A DNA stretch of 64,000 bases from G963665815 sp942492065 (GCA_942492065.1 CALODV010000020.1:372001-436000), one strand, 5' to 3'; shown: positions 8,801 to 18,581, counted from the stretch's first letter. Notes: a model not told the origin generated them from the sequence alone. A program made the numbers and translations.

Positions 8801-10213
8801 ATGTCTTCTGAAAATATTAGAAAGAAACTCGAGTACACAAAAAATAATTTTTGGGAAAATTCAACAAAGAAAGAACAGAAAGTGGCAATGAAATTCGCTG
8901 ATTCATACAGAAAATTCCTTGATGAAGGTAAAACTGTTCGTGAAGTTGTAAGATTTATGAAAAGCGAACTTGATGAGAAAGGTTTTCATGATTTAGCTTC
9001 AGGTACAAAATCTGATAAAGTTTATACTATTTACAGAAATAAAGTCGTTGCATTCGCCAAAATAGGTAAGAAACCCATTAAAGATGGTATCAATATTGTT
9101 GCATCCCACATAGATTCACCAAGAGTAGATCTTAAACAGAATCCTCTCAGTGAAGATGCAGTTACTAACCTCGCAATTATGAAAACTCATTATTATGGAG
9201 GAATCAAAAAATATCAATGGATGTCGACACCACTTGCTTTGCACGGTGTGATAATTAAAAACGATGGCACTCCTATCCATATTTCAATCGGTGAAAACGA
9301 TAATGAACCTGTATTTATTATGCCTGATCTTCTCCCTCACCTGGCATCTAAAGTTCAGGGATCAAAAAAAATAGGAGAAGCAATTCCTGCCAGCTCAATG
9401 AAAGTAATATTCTCCTCAATGCCATTTATTGAAAAAGATAAAACTGTCAAAGAAGCAGTTAAACTTCAGGCTCTGAATTTACTTAACGAAAAGTATGGTA
9501 TCCTGGAAGAAGACTTCCTAAGTGCAGAACTCGAACTTGTGCCAGCAGGTAAAAGCAGGAATTCCGGTCTTGATGAAAGTATGATCTCGGGATATGGTCA
9601 AGATGATAGAATCTGTTCTTACACAGCTTTAAAAGCTCTGTTTGATTGTGACATCCCTGAAAAAACCAGCGTTGTTATTCTCTTCGATAAAGAAGAAATC
9701 GGAAGTGAAAGCAATACCGGTGCTAACTCAATCATTATGTATGATTTCGTTGCAGATTTGCTTAAACACAATAACGAAAACTTTGACAGCTATACGTTAA
9801 GAAAAACCCTTATAAACACGCAAATTCTATCTGCAGATGTAAATGCAGCGATTAATCCTAACTTCCCATCAGTTCACGAGAAAAGTAATGCTTGTAAACT
9901 AGGATATGGAGTAGGAATAACCAAGTTCACAGGGGTAAGAGGAAAAGGCGGATCTAACGATGCTAACTCTGAATTTGTTGCAAAGATTATTGACGTCTTT
10001 AATAAAGAAAAAGTAAACTGGCAAATGACAGCTCTTGGTAAAGTTGATGAAGGCGGTGGTGGTACAATCGCTAAATTCCTCGCAGAAAGTGGTGCCGAAG
10101 TGCTTGATGTGGGTCCGGGGCTCATGGGTATGCACTCACTATATGAACTTTGCAGCAAAGCTGACTTGTATTCAACCTACAAAGCTTATAAAGCATTTTT
10201 CGTACATGCTTAA
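8801..10213 (+). CDS. M18 family aminopeptidase
   Basis: 470 residues, matching M18 (aspartyl aminopeptidase/aminopeptidase I) zinc exopeptidases that trim N-terminal residues from peptides in the cytoplasm. Metal and catalytic motifs in order: ASHIDSPRVDLK (His, Asp), GQDDRICSYTALKAL (bridging Asp), FDKEEIGSESNTGANS (Glu-Glu), and a C-terminal MHSLYELCSKADLYSTYKAY with the last His ligand. No signal peptide. It sits 13 nt after greA with a GAAAGGAAA site. The same-family alternative is the clostridial/spirochaete 'aminopeptidase 1'; substrate preference cannot be read from the sequence. Confidence 0.93.
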   Translation: MSSENIRKKLEYTKNNFWENSTKKEQKVAMKFADSYRKFLDEGKTVREVVRFMKSELDEKGFHDLASGTKSDKVYTIYRNKVVAFAKIGKKPIKDGINIVASHIDSPRVDLKQNPLSEDAVTNLAIMKTHYYGGIKKYQWMSTPLALHGVIIKNDGTPIHISIGENDNEPVFIMPDLLPHLASKVQGSKKIGEAIPASSMKVIFSSMPFIEKDKTVKEAVKLQALNLLNEKYGILEEDFLSAELELVPAGKSRNSGLDESMISGYGQDDRICSYTALKALFDCDIPEKTSVVILFDKEEIGSESNTGANSIIMYDFVADLLKHNNENFDSYTLRKTLINTQILSADVNAAINPNFPSVHEKSNACKLGYGVGITKFTGVRGKGGSNDANSEFVAKIIDVFNKEKVNWQMTALGKVDEGGGGTIAKFLAESGAEVLDVGPGLMGMHSLYELCSKADLYSTYKAYKAFFVHA

Positions 10214-10224
10214 ACGAGGTTAAA

Positions 10225-10653
10225 ATGAAAAGGAATCTGATTATACTAATTGTATTGCTATCTGTTTGTGCTCTTTCTGCTCAAAGTAATTCTCTTTACA
10301 GTAAAGCAAGAAAATACTACAAAAGCGAGAAGTATGAACAGGCTATTACAGTGTTTTCAGATTTGATTTCAAAATATCCAAATGATAAATTAGTGCCCAA
10401 TGCTCATTACTGGATTGGTGAATGTTATTATGACCTTGATGACTATGCAAAAGCAATAAGAGCATTTCAAAAAGTTGCAGATTTGCATTTTGATTCAGGG
10501 AAAGCTCCTGATGCAGTATTGAAAATTGGGCTTTGTTATAAAAAACTGGGATTAAATGATCAAGCCCGTCTGGAGTTATCCAGATTAAAGAAAACTTTTC
10601 CCGATTATGAGAGAATGAAACTTGTTAACAAGTTTCTTAAAGAACTGAAATGA
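10225..10653 (+). CDS. Secreted TPR protein, YbgF/CpoB C-terminal-domain-like
   Basis: 142 residues with a signal peptide (about 1-19, ending ALSAQ). The mature part is three TPR-like helix pairs (LYSKARKYYKSEKYEQAI, HYWIGECYYDLDDYAKAIRAF, LKIGLCYKKLGLNDQARLEL), which matches the C-terminal domain of YbgF/CpoB. CpoB coordinates outer-membrane constriction and peptidoglycan synthesis with Tol-Pal, but no tol genes are present here and the N-terminal coiled coil of CpoB is absent. A more cautious reading is a short periplasmic TPR scaffold. Its stop overlaps the next start by 4 nt. Confidence 0.7.
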   Translation: MKRNLIILIVLLSVCALSAQSNSLYSKARKYYKSEKYEQAITVFSDLISKYPNDKLVPNAHYWIGECYYDLDDYAKAIRAFQKVADLHFDSGKAPDAVLKIGLCYKKLGLNDQARLELSRLKKTFPDYERMKLVNKFLKELK

Positions 10654-11132
10654 AGTTTCTGTTACTAATTCTTTTCTTACCTGCACTATGCTTTTCAGTA
10701 ACACTGGAAGAAGAAGATGTACCTTCCTATATAATAGACAACTTTTCAGAAATTCTGAAACCTCTTAAAAAAGTTTATATTTCTGTTGATTCAGAATACC
10801 AGCAAAAAGAAATTGAAACAACTGTTGAAGAATTCTGTTTGTTAAATAGTATAACAGTCTTCGATTCATTGAAAGATGGTTGTCAGAAAATTGTTGTTTC
10901 AGTATCAAAATCCGATGTTCTTGTTAAAAGCAAATCGTTTCTGAACAGACCGCTGAAGAAATACTATATTGCTCTTAAGATCATAGAGAATAACCGGATA
11001 ATTGATTCCAAAACAATTACATTCAATATGGATATGTCCGATACTGAGTACAGAGCAATAAGATGGTATGATCCTCTGTTGATTACTGCTGTTTTCAGCG
11101 GATTAGTATATTTTTTCTATAATGGGAGTTAA
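10650..11132 (+). CDS. Hypothetical envelope protein with signal peptide and C-terminal membrane segment
   Basis: 160 residues. It begins with a hydrophobic signal sequence (about 1-17, ending CFSV) and ends in a hydrophobic segment (LLITAVFSGLVYFFY), so it is probably periplasmic and anchored at its C-terminus. The middle is an alpha/beta domain I do not recognise. It is translationally coupled on both sides: ATGA overlap with the TPR gene and 1 nt to the BamD-like gene, which suggests a role in envelope assembly with them. No function can be assigned. Confidence 0.75.
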   Translation: MKFLLLILFLPALCFSVTLEEEDVPSYIIDNFSEILKPLKKVYISVDSEYQQKEIETTVEEFCLLNSITVFDSLKDGCQKIVVSVSKSDVLVKSKSFLNRPLKKYYIALKIIENNRIIDSKTITFNMDMSDTEYRAIRWYDPLLITAVFSGLVYFFYNGS

Positions 11133-11133
11133 A

Positions 11134-11886
11134 ATGAAATTATTTAGTGGATTGAACCAAATCCTGTTTATCGCATCATTTATTGTTGCCGTCATAATTC
11201 TTACAGGCTGCTCTTCTGCCAAACTTGCTGAAATGCCTGTAGAGAAACGTTATAGTATTGCTAATGACTATTTTGAGAACGGAAAATACCGTAAAGCAAT
11301 TGAGTACTATGAAACCATAGTCTTTGATAAAAGCTCTGCTTATACATCAGATGCACAGTATAAGCTTGCCTTGTGCTACTTCAACCGAAAGAACTATATT
11401 GATGCTCGTTTTGAGTTTGAACAACTCATAAAGCAGTTTCCGGAATTCAATAAAGTAGCTGATGCATACTTTTATATAGCACAATGTTATTATCTCGATT
11501 CACCAAAATCACACTACACACAGGAAGAAACACTTCAGGCAATAGAAGCCTACAAAGTATTTCTGGATAAGTTCCCTGCTGATTTAAAAAGAGTAGAAGC
11601 CCTTAAGCTTGTAAAAGAATGTGAACAGAAACTTGCAGAAAAAAAGTATTTTAACGGATACCTCTACTACAGAACAAAAGACTACAGTTCTTCGCTCATG
11701 TATCTGGGAGAGGTAATCGAAGCTGATTATAAAAATGAGTTTGACCGTAAAGCGCGATATTATATCGCTAAAGTATGGTTAAACAGAAAAGAACCGGAAA
11801 AGGCTGAGCCATATTATAAAACTATGCAAGTTAAGTATCCTGATTCAAAAGAAACTAAAAAGTTGAAAAAGTACTTTCAAGAATAA
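11134..11886 (+). CDS. bamD: BamD-like outer-membrane assembly lipoprotein
   Basis: Start chosen at 11134 rather than the in-frame ATG at 11122, because a GGGAG site (11125-11129) sits just ahead of it. About 250 residues with a lipobox LTGC (Cys26 from this start). The mature protein is five TPR-like repeats (YSIANDYFENGKYRKAIEYY, YKLALCYFNRKNYIDARFEF, etc.), the architecture and length of BamD, the lipoprotein that helps BamA insert beta-barrels. The short TPR gene just upstream may be a related scaffold. A general TPR lipoprotein is the alternative; the size and lipobox favour BamD. Confidence 0.85.
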   Translation: MKLFSGLNQILFIASFIVAVIILTGCSSAKLAEMPVEKRYSIANDYFENGKYRKAIEYYETIVFDKSSAYTSDAQYKLALCYFNRKNYIDARFEFEQLIKQFPEFNKVADAYFYIAQCYYLDSPKSHYTQEETLQAIEAYKVFLDKFPADLKRVEALKLVKECEQKLAEKKYFNGYLYYRTKDYSSSLMYLGEVIEADYKNEFDRKARYYIAKVWLNRKEPEKAEPYYKTMQVKYPDSKETKKLKKYFQE

Positions 11887-12467
11887 TGAAACTCGGAATA
11901 CTGGGCGGAACATTCAATCCTGTACACAATGGTCATATCTACATAGCTGAACAAGTTGTCGAGAGAATGAACCTTGATCTGCTTTATATGGTTCCATCCG
12001 GTAATCCTCCTCATAAATCAGAATGCCTGCCTTATGATATACGATGCAGCCTGCTTGAAAAATCCATTAAAAACCTTAATAAGATAATGATTTCATATCT
12101 GGATAACCCTGAATTTGGTACAAGCTACACTCTCAATTTACTAAAAAGATTCGAGCAAAATAACCCTTCATCAGAAATATTCTTTGTAATCGGTGAAGAT
12201 AATGTCTCTGACTTAAAGAGGTGGTACAGGATAGACGAACTTCTCAACAAATACAGGTTTGTCGTTCTGACAAGAAACTTTGATTCTTCCGAAAAAAGAC
12301 ATTCGGAATGTATCTCGGATAAACTTATTTATGTTGATATACCTCCCTATGATGTTTCTTCGTCCGAGATAAGAATATTAATTAAGGCAAGGAAATCGAT
12401 TGAACATCTTGTTCCAACTGCCGTAAACGATTATTACATAAACCAGCATGAACAAAAAAAAAACTAA
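11886..12467 (+). CDS. nadD: Nicotinate-nucleotide adenylyltransferase
   Basis: 193 residues, usual NadD length. The nucleotidyltransferase signature GGTFNPVHNGH (7-17) and the C-terminal SSSEIR motif are present, with FVIGEDNV and LKRWYR between. The enzyme makes nicotinic acid adenine dinucleotide in NAD synthesis. NAD kinase is two genes downstream. The ATG overlaps the upstream TAA by 1 nt, and its own 3' end overlaps rsgA by 20 nt across a run of ten A residues (12453-12462). Confidence 0.95.
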   Translation: MKLGILGGTFNPVHNGHIYIAEQVVERMNLDLLYMVPSGNPPHKSECLPYDIRCSLLEKSIKNLNKIMISYLDNPEFGTSYTLNLLKRFEQNNPSSEIFFVIGEDNVSDLKRWYRIDELLNKYRFVVLTRNFDSSEKRHSECISDKLIYVDIPPYDVSSSEIRILIKARKSIEHLVPTAVNDYYINQHEQKKN

Positions 12468-13530
12468 AAGAAAATTCAAAAGAAAGAACATAAAGTTCAG
12501 AAATATTCAGACAGAAGCCGTTGATGAAATTGATGGTGAACAACTGGATAAAGCCTCAAAAGCACATAGAAGAATTCACAAAAAGGGTATACACACCAAT
12601 AAAAGCAATACAATGCTGAAGGATGGACTGGTTATAGAAGTTTTTTCCAATAATACAGCGAATGTGGAAATTGATGGAGAACTGAAAGCCTGCACCATTG
12701 GTGGACGCCTGAGACACATAAACTACCAGACAAAAAATGTTATTGCAATTGGTGATAGAGTCAGAGTAGACACTGTTATTGACGATTCCTCAAACCTGCT
12801 GAGAATAGAGGAAATCAAAGACAGAGCAAACTCTCTCTCTCGGTTTTCAGACTCGGAGTTCCAGCTGGAAACAATTATAGCGGCAAATATAGACAATGTT
12901 ATAATTACCGCATCTTGGACTAACCCCGAACTTAATCTGGGATTGATTGACAGATATCTCTGCATAGCTGAATTATCTGACATTCATCCAATCATCTGTA
13001 TTAATAAAATAGATTTATCAGACAGCTTGAAAGAAGTAGCTGATGCTATAAGTTTTTACATAGAAAACGGCTATGATGTTTTACTGACTTCAGCTCAGGA
13101 TAACATCGGAATCGAAGAGCTGAGAAAACATCTTGCAGGAAAATCCTCAGTGTTCTCAGGTCATTCCGGAGCAGGGAAATCAACTTTGATCAACGCCTTA
13201 CAGCCGGGTTTGAATCTCAGGACATCGGAAATAAGCGAGAATACTGGTAAGGGGGTCCATACAACTACTTCCAGCAGATTGATCCGATGGGATTTTGGTG
13301 GTTTTCTTGTTGACACTCCCGGAATAAAAACGCTTGGTTTGCATAAAGAAGATTTCTATGATATCCCTAAAGTATTCCCGGGGATGTGGAACTTGAAATC
13401 CAAATGTAAATATGCAGATTGTCGTCATATCGATGAAATTGAATGTGGTGTAAAAAACGCTGTTGATTCAGGGCTTTACCCGGAAGATCGCTATGAATCC
13501 TATCTAAGAATTATGGAGTCTATTAAATGA
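12448..13530 (+). CDS. rsgA: Ribosome small-subunit-dependent GTPase A
   Basis: Circularly permuted GTPase: G4 NKIDL comes before G1 SGHSGAGKSTLIN, followed by G3 DTPGIK and the zinc-binding tail CKYADCRH...C. It acts in late 30S maturation. At 360 residues it is longer than most RsgA because of a very basic N-terminal extension of about 55 residues (KKKTKRKFKRKNIKFR and onward) ahead of the OB domain; such tails usually bind rRNA. The start overlaps nadD by 20 nt and is followed at once by ten A residues. No separate SD is obvious, which suggests coupling to nadD translation. Confidence 0.93.
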   Translation: MNKKKTKRKFKRKNIKFRNIQTEAVDEIDGEQLDKASKAHRRIHKKGIHTNKSNTMLKDGLVIEVFSNNTANVEIDGELKACTIGGRLRHINYQTKNVIAIGDRVRVDTVIDDSSNLLRIEEIKDRANSLSRFSDSEFQLETIIAANIDNVIITASWTNPELNLGLIDRYLCIAELSDIHPIICINKIDLSDSLKEVADAISFYIENGYDVLLTSAQDNIGIEELRKHLAGKSSVFSGHSGAGKSTLINALQPGLNLRTSEISENTGKGVHTTTSSRLIRWDFGGFLVDTPGIKTLGLHKEDFYDIPKVFPGMWNLKSKCKYADCRHIDEIECGVKNAVDSGLYPEDRYESYLRIMESIK

Positions 13531-14387
13531 ATATTGGTGTTATTATTAATCCGAGACATCTTAATAACGCAGATATCTACTCAAAATTGAAAGAAGTAAA
13601 CTGTAAGCATGATCCGCAGCTGTCTAAGATTAATTATTATGTATTTGCAGACCAGATGATAAACGATCCCGAGCTGTTTAAGCTGGTAGAAGCCGATACT
13701 AAACTGGATTTCATCCTGGTGTTTGGAGGGGATGGAACAATGCTTCACTCAGTTCCTTATTCCATGAAATTCGATACTCCTCTTCTGGGAGTAAATCTGG
13801 GACATCTGGGTTTCCTTACAGATAGTACTCTGGAAGAGCTGGATAAGTCTATCAAACATATCTGCCAGAATAAATACACTGTACAGGACAGAATGCTGAT
13901 AAAAGTATCTGTCAAGAGGGACAAAAAGACTGTATTCAAAGGTGTAGCCCTTAATGACGCCGTGATATACAAAGGCGTTGTTCCCAAGCTGATCGATATC
14001 CGACTTTTCTGTGACAGACGTTATGTATTAAAAACAAGATGTGATGGAATTATTGTAGCAACACCAACTGGGTCCACAGCATATTCACTATCTTCAGGTG
14101 GACCGATTTTATCTCCGGTAATGGATGCGATTGTTGTCTCTCCACTGAATCCTCATGTTCTTACTGTAAGACCAATGGTGTTCGATGCAACAGATAACCT
14201 TAGTTTTGAATTGAAAGATATCACAGGAGAAGTACTACTACAACTGGATGGAGTTAACCTGTTCAGACTAATGGAAAACGATGAAGTTAATGTCACTGCT
14301 GATACTCACAAAGTATCATTCATCAAACTAAGTAATAAAACTTTTTATCAAGTACTGAGAAATAAACTTCACATGGGCAGAAGGTAG
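13527..14387 (+). CDS. nadK: NAD kinase
   Basis: 286 residues, typical of the ATP/polyphosphate NAD kinases that make NADP. Motifs: GGDGTML (67-73), GVNLGHLGFLTD, ATPTGSTAYSLSSGGPI near the middle, and the C-terminal beta domain. The start overlaps the rsgA stop (ATGA). It shares this run with nadD, so two steps of NAD(P) supply are encoded together. Confidence 0.96.
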   Translation: MNIGVIINPRHLNNADIYSKLKEVNCKHDPQLSKINYYVFADQMINDPELFKLVEADTKLDFILVFGGDGTMLHSVPYSMKFDTPLLGVNLGHLGFLTDSTLEELDKSIKHICQNKYTVQDRMLIKVSVKRDKKTVFKGVALNDAVIYKGVVPKLIDIRLFCDRRYVLKTRCDGIIVATPTGSTAYSLSSGGPILSPVMDAIVVSPLNPHVLTVRPMVFDATDNLSFELKDITGEVLLQLDGVNLFRLMENDEVNVTADTHKVSFIKLSNKTFYQVLRNKLHMGRR

Positions 14388-14398
14388 CAAAGGAGACT

Positions 14399-16084
14399 AT
14401 GCTTAAACATCTCAAGATCAGAAACTTCATTATTGCAGAAGAAATAGACCTTAAAATGAAAAAAGGTCTGCATATTGTTACCGGCGAAACCGGTGCAGGT
14501 AAATCTGTGCTTATCGGTGCACTTAACTGTTTAATGGGAGCTCCGGTAAAAAGCGGAATGGTTATGAATCCGGACAAGATAACCTTAATAGAAGGTACTT
14601 TCGCTGTTAACAAGAAAAACAAATCTCTTGCGAATCTGATAAATACTCATGATCTTGATGCAGATTCTGATGAGATATTCATAACAAAAGAAATTACTGC
14701 TAAAGCTGCTAAAGTCTTTCTTAATGGAAGACGAGTGACAAACTCAATAATCCGCGAATTCAGAAGCGAACTGCTTGATTTCAACAGTCAGAGAGATCAG
14801 TTACTTTTGTTCGATAATAAGGAGCAACGCAGTTTTCTCGATAAGTTTGCAAAAATTGATAACCAGCTTGAAGACTATAATGATTTGTACAACTGTGTTA
14901 AACGCAAAGCCCGTGAGCTTCGAGAAGTAAAAGATAGAGTTAAGAAGGAGCAGGATCTTCTGGATTTGTATTCGTTCCAGAAAGAAGAAATTGATAATGC
15001 AAATTTAACGGCAGATGAAGACATTGAACTGAATAAAGAATTCAACTTTCTTAGCAATGCCGAAGAAATTCTAAATATGGCAACCCAATATGAACAGGAA
15101 TTGCTGGAATCAGATAATTCCGTTATTGACAAAATCAACTATCATTTATCTGAGCTGGAAAAGTTTCAGGAAGATAGTGAACAAATTAAAAAGGCGACCG
15201 AGTTTCTACGCGAAGCGAGAGAAAATATTAGTGACAGTCTTTCCGAAATGCGCGATATTCATTCGATAGTTGATCTGGATCAGTCCAGGCTGACAGATGT
15301 AGAAACAAGACTTGACTATCTTAATCTTCTCCAGAGCAAGTACAGGAAATCAATAAACGAGATTATTGAATATGGTAAAAAAGTATCGGCTGAAATTGCT
15401 GCGATGCAATCTTCAGAGGACAGAATAGGGGAAATAGAAGCTGAGCTAAAAACGCTGATGAGTTCCATAAAGCTAAAATCAGCTGAATTGACCGTATTGA
15501 GAAAAAAAGCAGCTGTTAAATTTGAAAAACAGGTAATAGAATTTTTGAATAATCTTGCTTTCAAAAATGTTCAGTTCTCAGTTGAGTTTGAGAATGAATG
15601 CACAAACGAACTATACTCAGGATTCTTTTCAACTAAAGATGGTGTAGACAATGTTGAGTTCAAGTTTGCATCAGGACCGGGGCTTCCACTCCAGAAAATC
15701 AAGGATGCTGCGTCCGGTGGTGAACTTTCACGGATAATGCTGACAGTCAAGAGAATGCTATCAGCAAATGAGCATGCTAAGACAATTGTATTTGATGAGA
15801 TAGACAGTGGAATAGGTGGAAAAACAGCGAATATTCTTGCTGAATTTTTAAGAGAGATCAGTCATAATCATCAGGTAATATGCATAACCCATTTGCCACA
15901 AGTAGCCAGTCTAGGGGACAAACACTTCCTGATTTCGAAGGAATCCGGGAATAAAAAAACGTCTATTCATGTTAAAGAACTGGACAAAAATCTTAAAAGA
16001 GAAGAAATTGCTCGTATGTTGGCAGGTTCAGCGTCAGATTTAGCATTGCTTCATGCTGATGAGCTGATTAGTAATAAAAGTTAG
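14399..16084 (+). CDS. recN: DNA repair protein RecN
   Basis: 561 residues, SMC-like. Walker A GETGAGKS (29-36), long antiparallel coiled coil (about 150-380) and ABC signature SGGELSRIMLTVKRML, then Walker B FDEIDSGIGGKTA. RecN acts in double-strand break repair with RecA. The order nadK-recN is common in bacteria. An AAAGGAG site lies just before the ATG. No oddities. Confidence 0.95.
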   Translation: MLKHLKIRNFIIAEEIDLKMKKGLHIVTGETGAGKSVLIGALNCLMGAPVKSGMVMNPDKITLIEGTFAVNKKNKSLANLINTHDLDADSDEIFITKEITAKAAKVFLNGRRVTNSIIREFRSELLDFNSQRDQLLLFDNKEQRSFLDKFAKIDNQLEDYNDLYNCVKRKARELREVKDRVKKEQDLLDLYSFQKEEIDNANLTADEDIELNKEFNFLSNAEEILNMATQYEQELLESDNSVIDKINYHLSELEKFQEDSEQIKKATEFLREARENISDSLSEMRDIHSIVDLDQSRLTDVETRLDYLNLLQSKYRKSINEIIEYGKKVSAEIAAMQSSEDRIGEIEAELKTLMSSIKLKSAELTVLRKKAAVKFEKQVIEFLNNLAFKNVQFSVEFENECTNELYSGFFSTKDGVDNVEFKFASGPGLPLQKIKDAASGGELSRIMLTVKRMLSANEHAKTIVFDEIDSGIGGKTANILAEFLREISHNHQVICITHLPQVASLGDKHFLISKESGNKKTSIHVKELDKNLKREEIARMLAGSASDLALLHADELISNKS

Positions 16085-16095
16085 AGAGGAGAAAT

Positions 16096-17016
16096 ATGAT
16101 CAGTCTTCGTAAGAGATACAAAACTCTTTTAGTTATCGGAATTATCTTTATATCAATTTACAGTGGAATGAGAAAGTCCAGTGTATTAGATTTTTTCAGC
16201 AATAAAACCGAAGTCAGAAATGATTTTAAAGAAGCAACCAAAGAGTTCAACATTAGAGAGAACTTTAAAAAAGTGCAACTGGATTACCTTGTTGGTGACA
16301 TCAGCAAATTTTACACACAAGTAGATGAAATTCTCGTTAATAACGGTATTAAGTATGGAATTGACAATGCTTTCATGAAGAAGAATTATGGAACAAGTGC
16401 AACACTCCTTCTTGAAGTACCGGACTCAGTTTCTACACCTGTTTTCTCAAAACTGAAGAAGATAACGGGATTCAAAACTGATAATATTCAAAATTCAGAA
16501 AAAAGAATCGAGATCGATGTTAAAGCCTGGATTGAAGACTCCAACTTTAAAATTGAGGAATTAAAGAAACGCTATACTGATGATAAGACAACCGGAAGTT
16601 ATAAAGAAAAATACAATAAGCAAATTGATATTGAGAGAACAAAACTTGATAGTCTCAGAAATCTGGAGAAAAGATTTGCAAATAATCAGAAACAAAATCT
16701 TGTCTTTTTCAGAATTTTCCTTGATGAAACAAAAGGAAATTCTATTCAGACTGTTAAAAAGTTCCTCCTTCACTTCCTTACAACATTCTTAGCTCTCACA
16801 GCTTTATTGTTCTTTGCATACTTTGCATTATCAATCGTGTTACGTCTTATGAGCTACTTCGGAATCAGAAATGCCAGATCTTCCGGAAGATATTCCAGCT
16901 ACTACAAGAAAAGTGGAAAATACGGATATGGATCTTATGGCGGTTACAACAGAAGACGTAAAATCAAAAGAGTATACAAAGATCCTGACAGCAATAAATC
17001 TGATGAGGAAAAATAA
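16096..17016 (+). CDS. Membrane-anchored coiled-coil protein of unknown function
   Basis: 306 residues. A hydrophobic N-terminal segment (about 8-24) and a second near 220-250 bracket a domain with charged helices (KYNKQIDIERTKLDSLRNLE), then a tail rich in Tyr, Gly, Ser, Arg and Lys (SYGGYNRRRK). The layout resembles DUF4349-type proteins (extracytoplasmic coiled coil followed by a TM helix), but I cannot confirm the family. GAGAGGAG precedes the ATG. The next gene, an NfeD-like membrane protein, starts 9 nt later, so the two may form a membrane unit. Confidence 0.6.
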   Translation: MISLRKRYKTLLVIGIIFISIYSGMRKSSVLDFFSNKTEVRNDFKEATKEFNIRENFKKVQLDYLVGDISKFYTQVDEILVNNGIKYGIDNAFMKKNYGTSATLLLEVPDSVSTPVFSKLKKITGFKTDNIQNSEKRIEIDVKAWIEDSNFKIEELKKRYTDDKTTGSYKEKYNKQIDIERTKLDSLRNLEKRFANNQKQNLVFFRIFLDETKGNSIQTVKKFLLHFLTTFLALTALLFFAYFALSIVLRLMSYFGIRNARSSGRYSSYYKKSGKYGYGSYGGYNRRRKIKRVYKDPDSNKSDEEK

Positions 17017-17025
17017 CATCAAATA

Positions 17026-17250
17026 ATGCTCTGGATATACTCAGGATTAATTTTAATTTTCTTAGAAATTTTTGTTGTCGGTTACTGGTTGCTAGGTATG
17101 GGAATATCTGCACTTTTAACCGGCTTTTTTTCTTATTATACAGGAAGTCCGTTGTATCAGATTATTTTCTTTGCTGTAACAACACTAATACTTATATTTA
17201 CATTAAAGAAACTCGGAAAAAAATTTTTCCGTCACATATCAAAAAAATAA
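17026..17250 (+). CDS. Small NfeD-like membrane protein
   Basis: 74 residues, two or three hydrophobic helices. The opening WIYSGLILIFLEIFVVGYW, then LLGMGISALLTG, matches the membrane part of NfeD/YbbK-type proteins, which partner with SPFH/stomatin proteins. The usual C-terminal OB-fold is missing: the protein ends in a short basic tail. No stomatin gene is nearby. The start has no strong SD and lies just after the previous stop. Confidence 0.65.
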   Translation: MLWIYSGLILIFLEIFVVGYWLLGMGISALLTGFFSYYTGSPLYQIIFFAVTTLILIFTLKKLGKKFFRHISKK

Positions 17251-17289
17251 CTTAGCTTATCACTATTAATAAAACAAAGGGGAGTTAAG

Positions 17290-18573
17290 ATGTCAGAAAT
17301 AATAAACATTTATGGAAGAGAAATCCTCGATTCCAGAGGAAACCCAACTGTTGAAGTTGAAGTAGAACTTGATTCCGGAATCTTAGGAGTTGCTGCAGTG
17401 CCAAGTGGAGCTTCTACCGGAGAACATGAAGCAGTAGAATTAAGAGATGGCGACAAAGATAGATACCTTGGTAAAGGTGTTCTCAAGGCTGTACAGAATG
17501 TAAATGAAATCATTGCACCTGAACTTGTAGGATTTGATGCTGTTGATCAGGTTTTAATCGACAAAATCATGGTCGAATTAGATGGAACAGAAAATAAAGG
17601 CAAACTCGGAGCAAATGCAATACTCGGAGTATCACTGGCATGTGCAAGAGCTGCAGCAACAGAACTGGAAATACCACTCTATAGCTACATTGGCGGAACA
17701 AACGCAAAATTACTTCCTGTTCCAATGGCTAACATCATGAATGGTGGATCTCACGCTGATAATAATGTTGATCTTCAGGAGTTCATGGTAATGCCTCTTG
17801 GTGCGTCGACTTTCAGACAAGCCCTTCAAATGAGTGCAGAAGTATTCCACGCATTAAAAGGCTATCTAAAGAAGAACGGTTACAGTACGGCTGTTGGTGA
17901 TGAAGGCGGTTTCGCTCCTAATCTTAAATCAAATGAGGATGCTCTCAAATGCATAATTGATGCAATTGAAATCGCAGGATACAAACCCGGTGAAGATATT
18001 TATATTGCACTTGATCCAGCTTCATCTGAGTTCTATAAGGATGGAAAATACCACCTTGCAGCTGAAAATGCAAAACTTACATCCGAAGAAATGGTCAATT
18101 ACTATGCAGACCTCGTTAAAAAGTATCCAATTATCTCAATTGAAGACGGTCTTGCAGAAGATGACTGGGATGGATGGAAATATTTTGTTAAGCAACTCGG
18201 ATCAAAGATTCAGTTAGTAGGAGATGATCTTTTTGTAACTAATGTGAAACGACTGCAAAAAGGCATTCAGGAAAAAGCAGCTAACTCAATTCTTATCAAG
18301 CTTAACCAGATAGGATCGTTAACTGAAACTCTTGATGCAATCCAGATGGCTAAACAAGCAGGATTCACAAACGTGATCTCACACAGAAGCGGTGAAACCA
18401 GTGATACATTTATTGCTGACCTTGCTGTTGCAGTTAATGCAGGACAGATCAAAACAGGTTCTATCTGCAGAAGTGAAAGAATTGCTAAATACAATCAGTT
18501 ATTAAGAATCGAAGATGAGCTTGGTGAGTCAGCAAAGTTTATCGGAAAAGATGTATTTTATAACCTTAGATAA
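17290..18573 (+). CDS. eno: Enolase
   Basis: 427 residues, full length. It interconverts 2-phosphoglycerate and phosphoenolpyruvate in glycolysis/gluconeogenesis. Motifs: EILDSRGNPTVEVEV near the start, GASTGEHEAVELRD loop, GDEGGFAPNL, the Mg-binding Asp/Glu in ALDPASSEF, IEDGLAEDDW and GDDLFVTN, the catalytic Lys in LIKLNQIG, and the signature SHRSGETSDTFIADLAV. An AAAGGGGAG site precedes the ATG. A strong terminator follows the stop, closing this run of genes. Confidence 0.98.
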   Translation: MSEIINIYGREILDSRGNPTVEVEVELDSGILGVAAVPSGASTGEHEAVELRDGDKDRYLGKGVLKAVQNVNEIIAPELVGFDAVDQVLIDKIMVELDGTENKGKLGANAILGVSLACARAAATELEIPLYSYIGGTNAKLLPVPMANIMNGGSHADNNVDLQEFMVMPLGASTFRQALQMSAEVFHALKGYLKKNGYSTAVGDEGGFAPNLKSNEDALKCIIDAIEIAGYKPGEDIYIALDPASSEFYKDGKYHLAAENAKLTSEEMVNYYADLVKKYPIISIEDGLAEDDWDGWKYFVKQLGSKIQLVGDDLFVTNVKRLQKGIQEKAANSILIKLNQIGSLTETLDAIQMAKQAGFTNVISHRSGETSDTFIADLAVAVNAGQIKTGSICRSERIAKYNQLLRIEDELGESAKFIGKDVFYNLR

Positions 18574-18581
18574 CAATCTTA

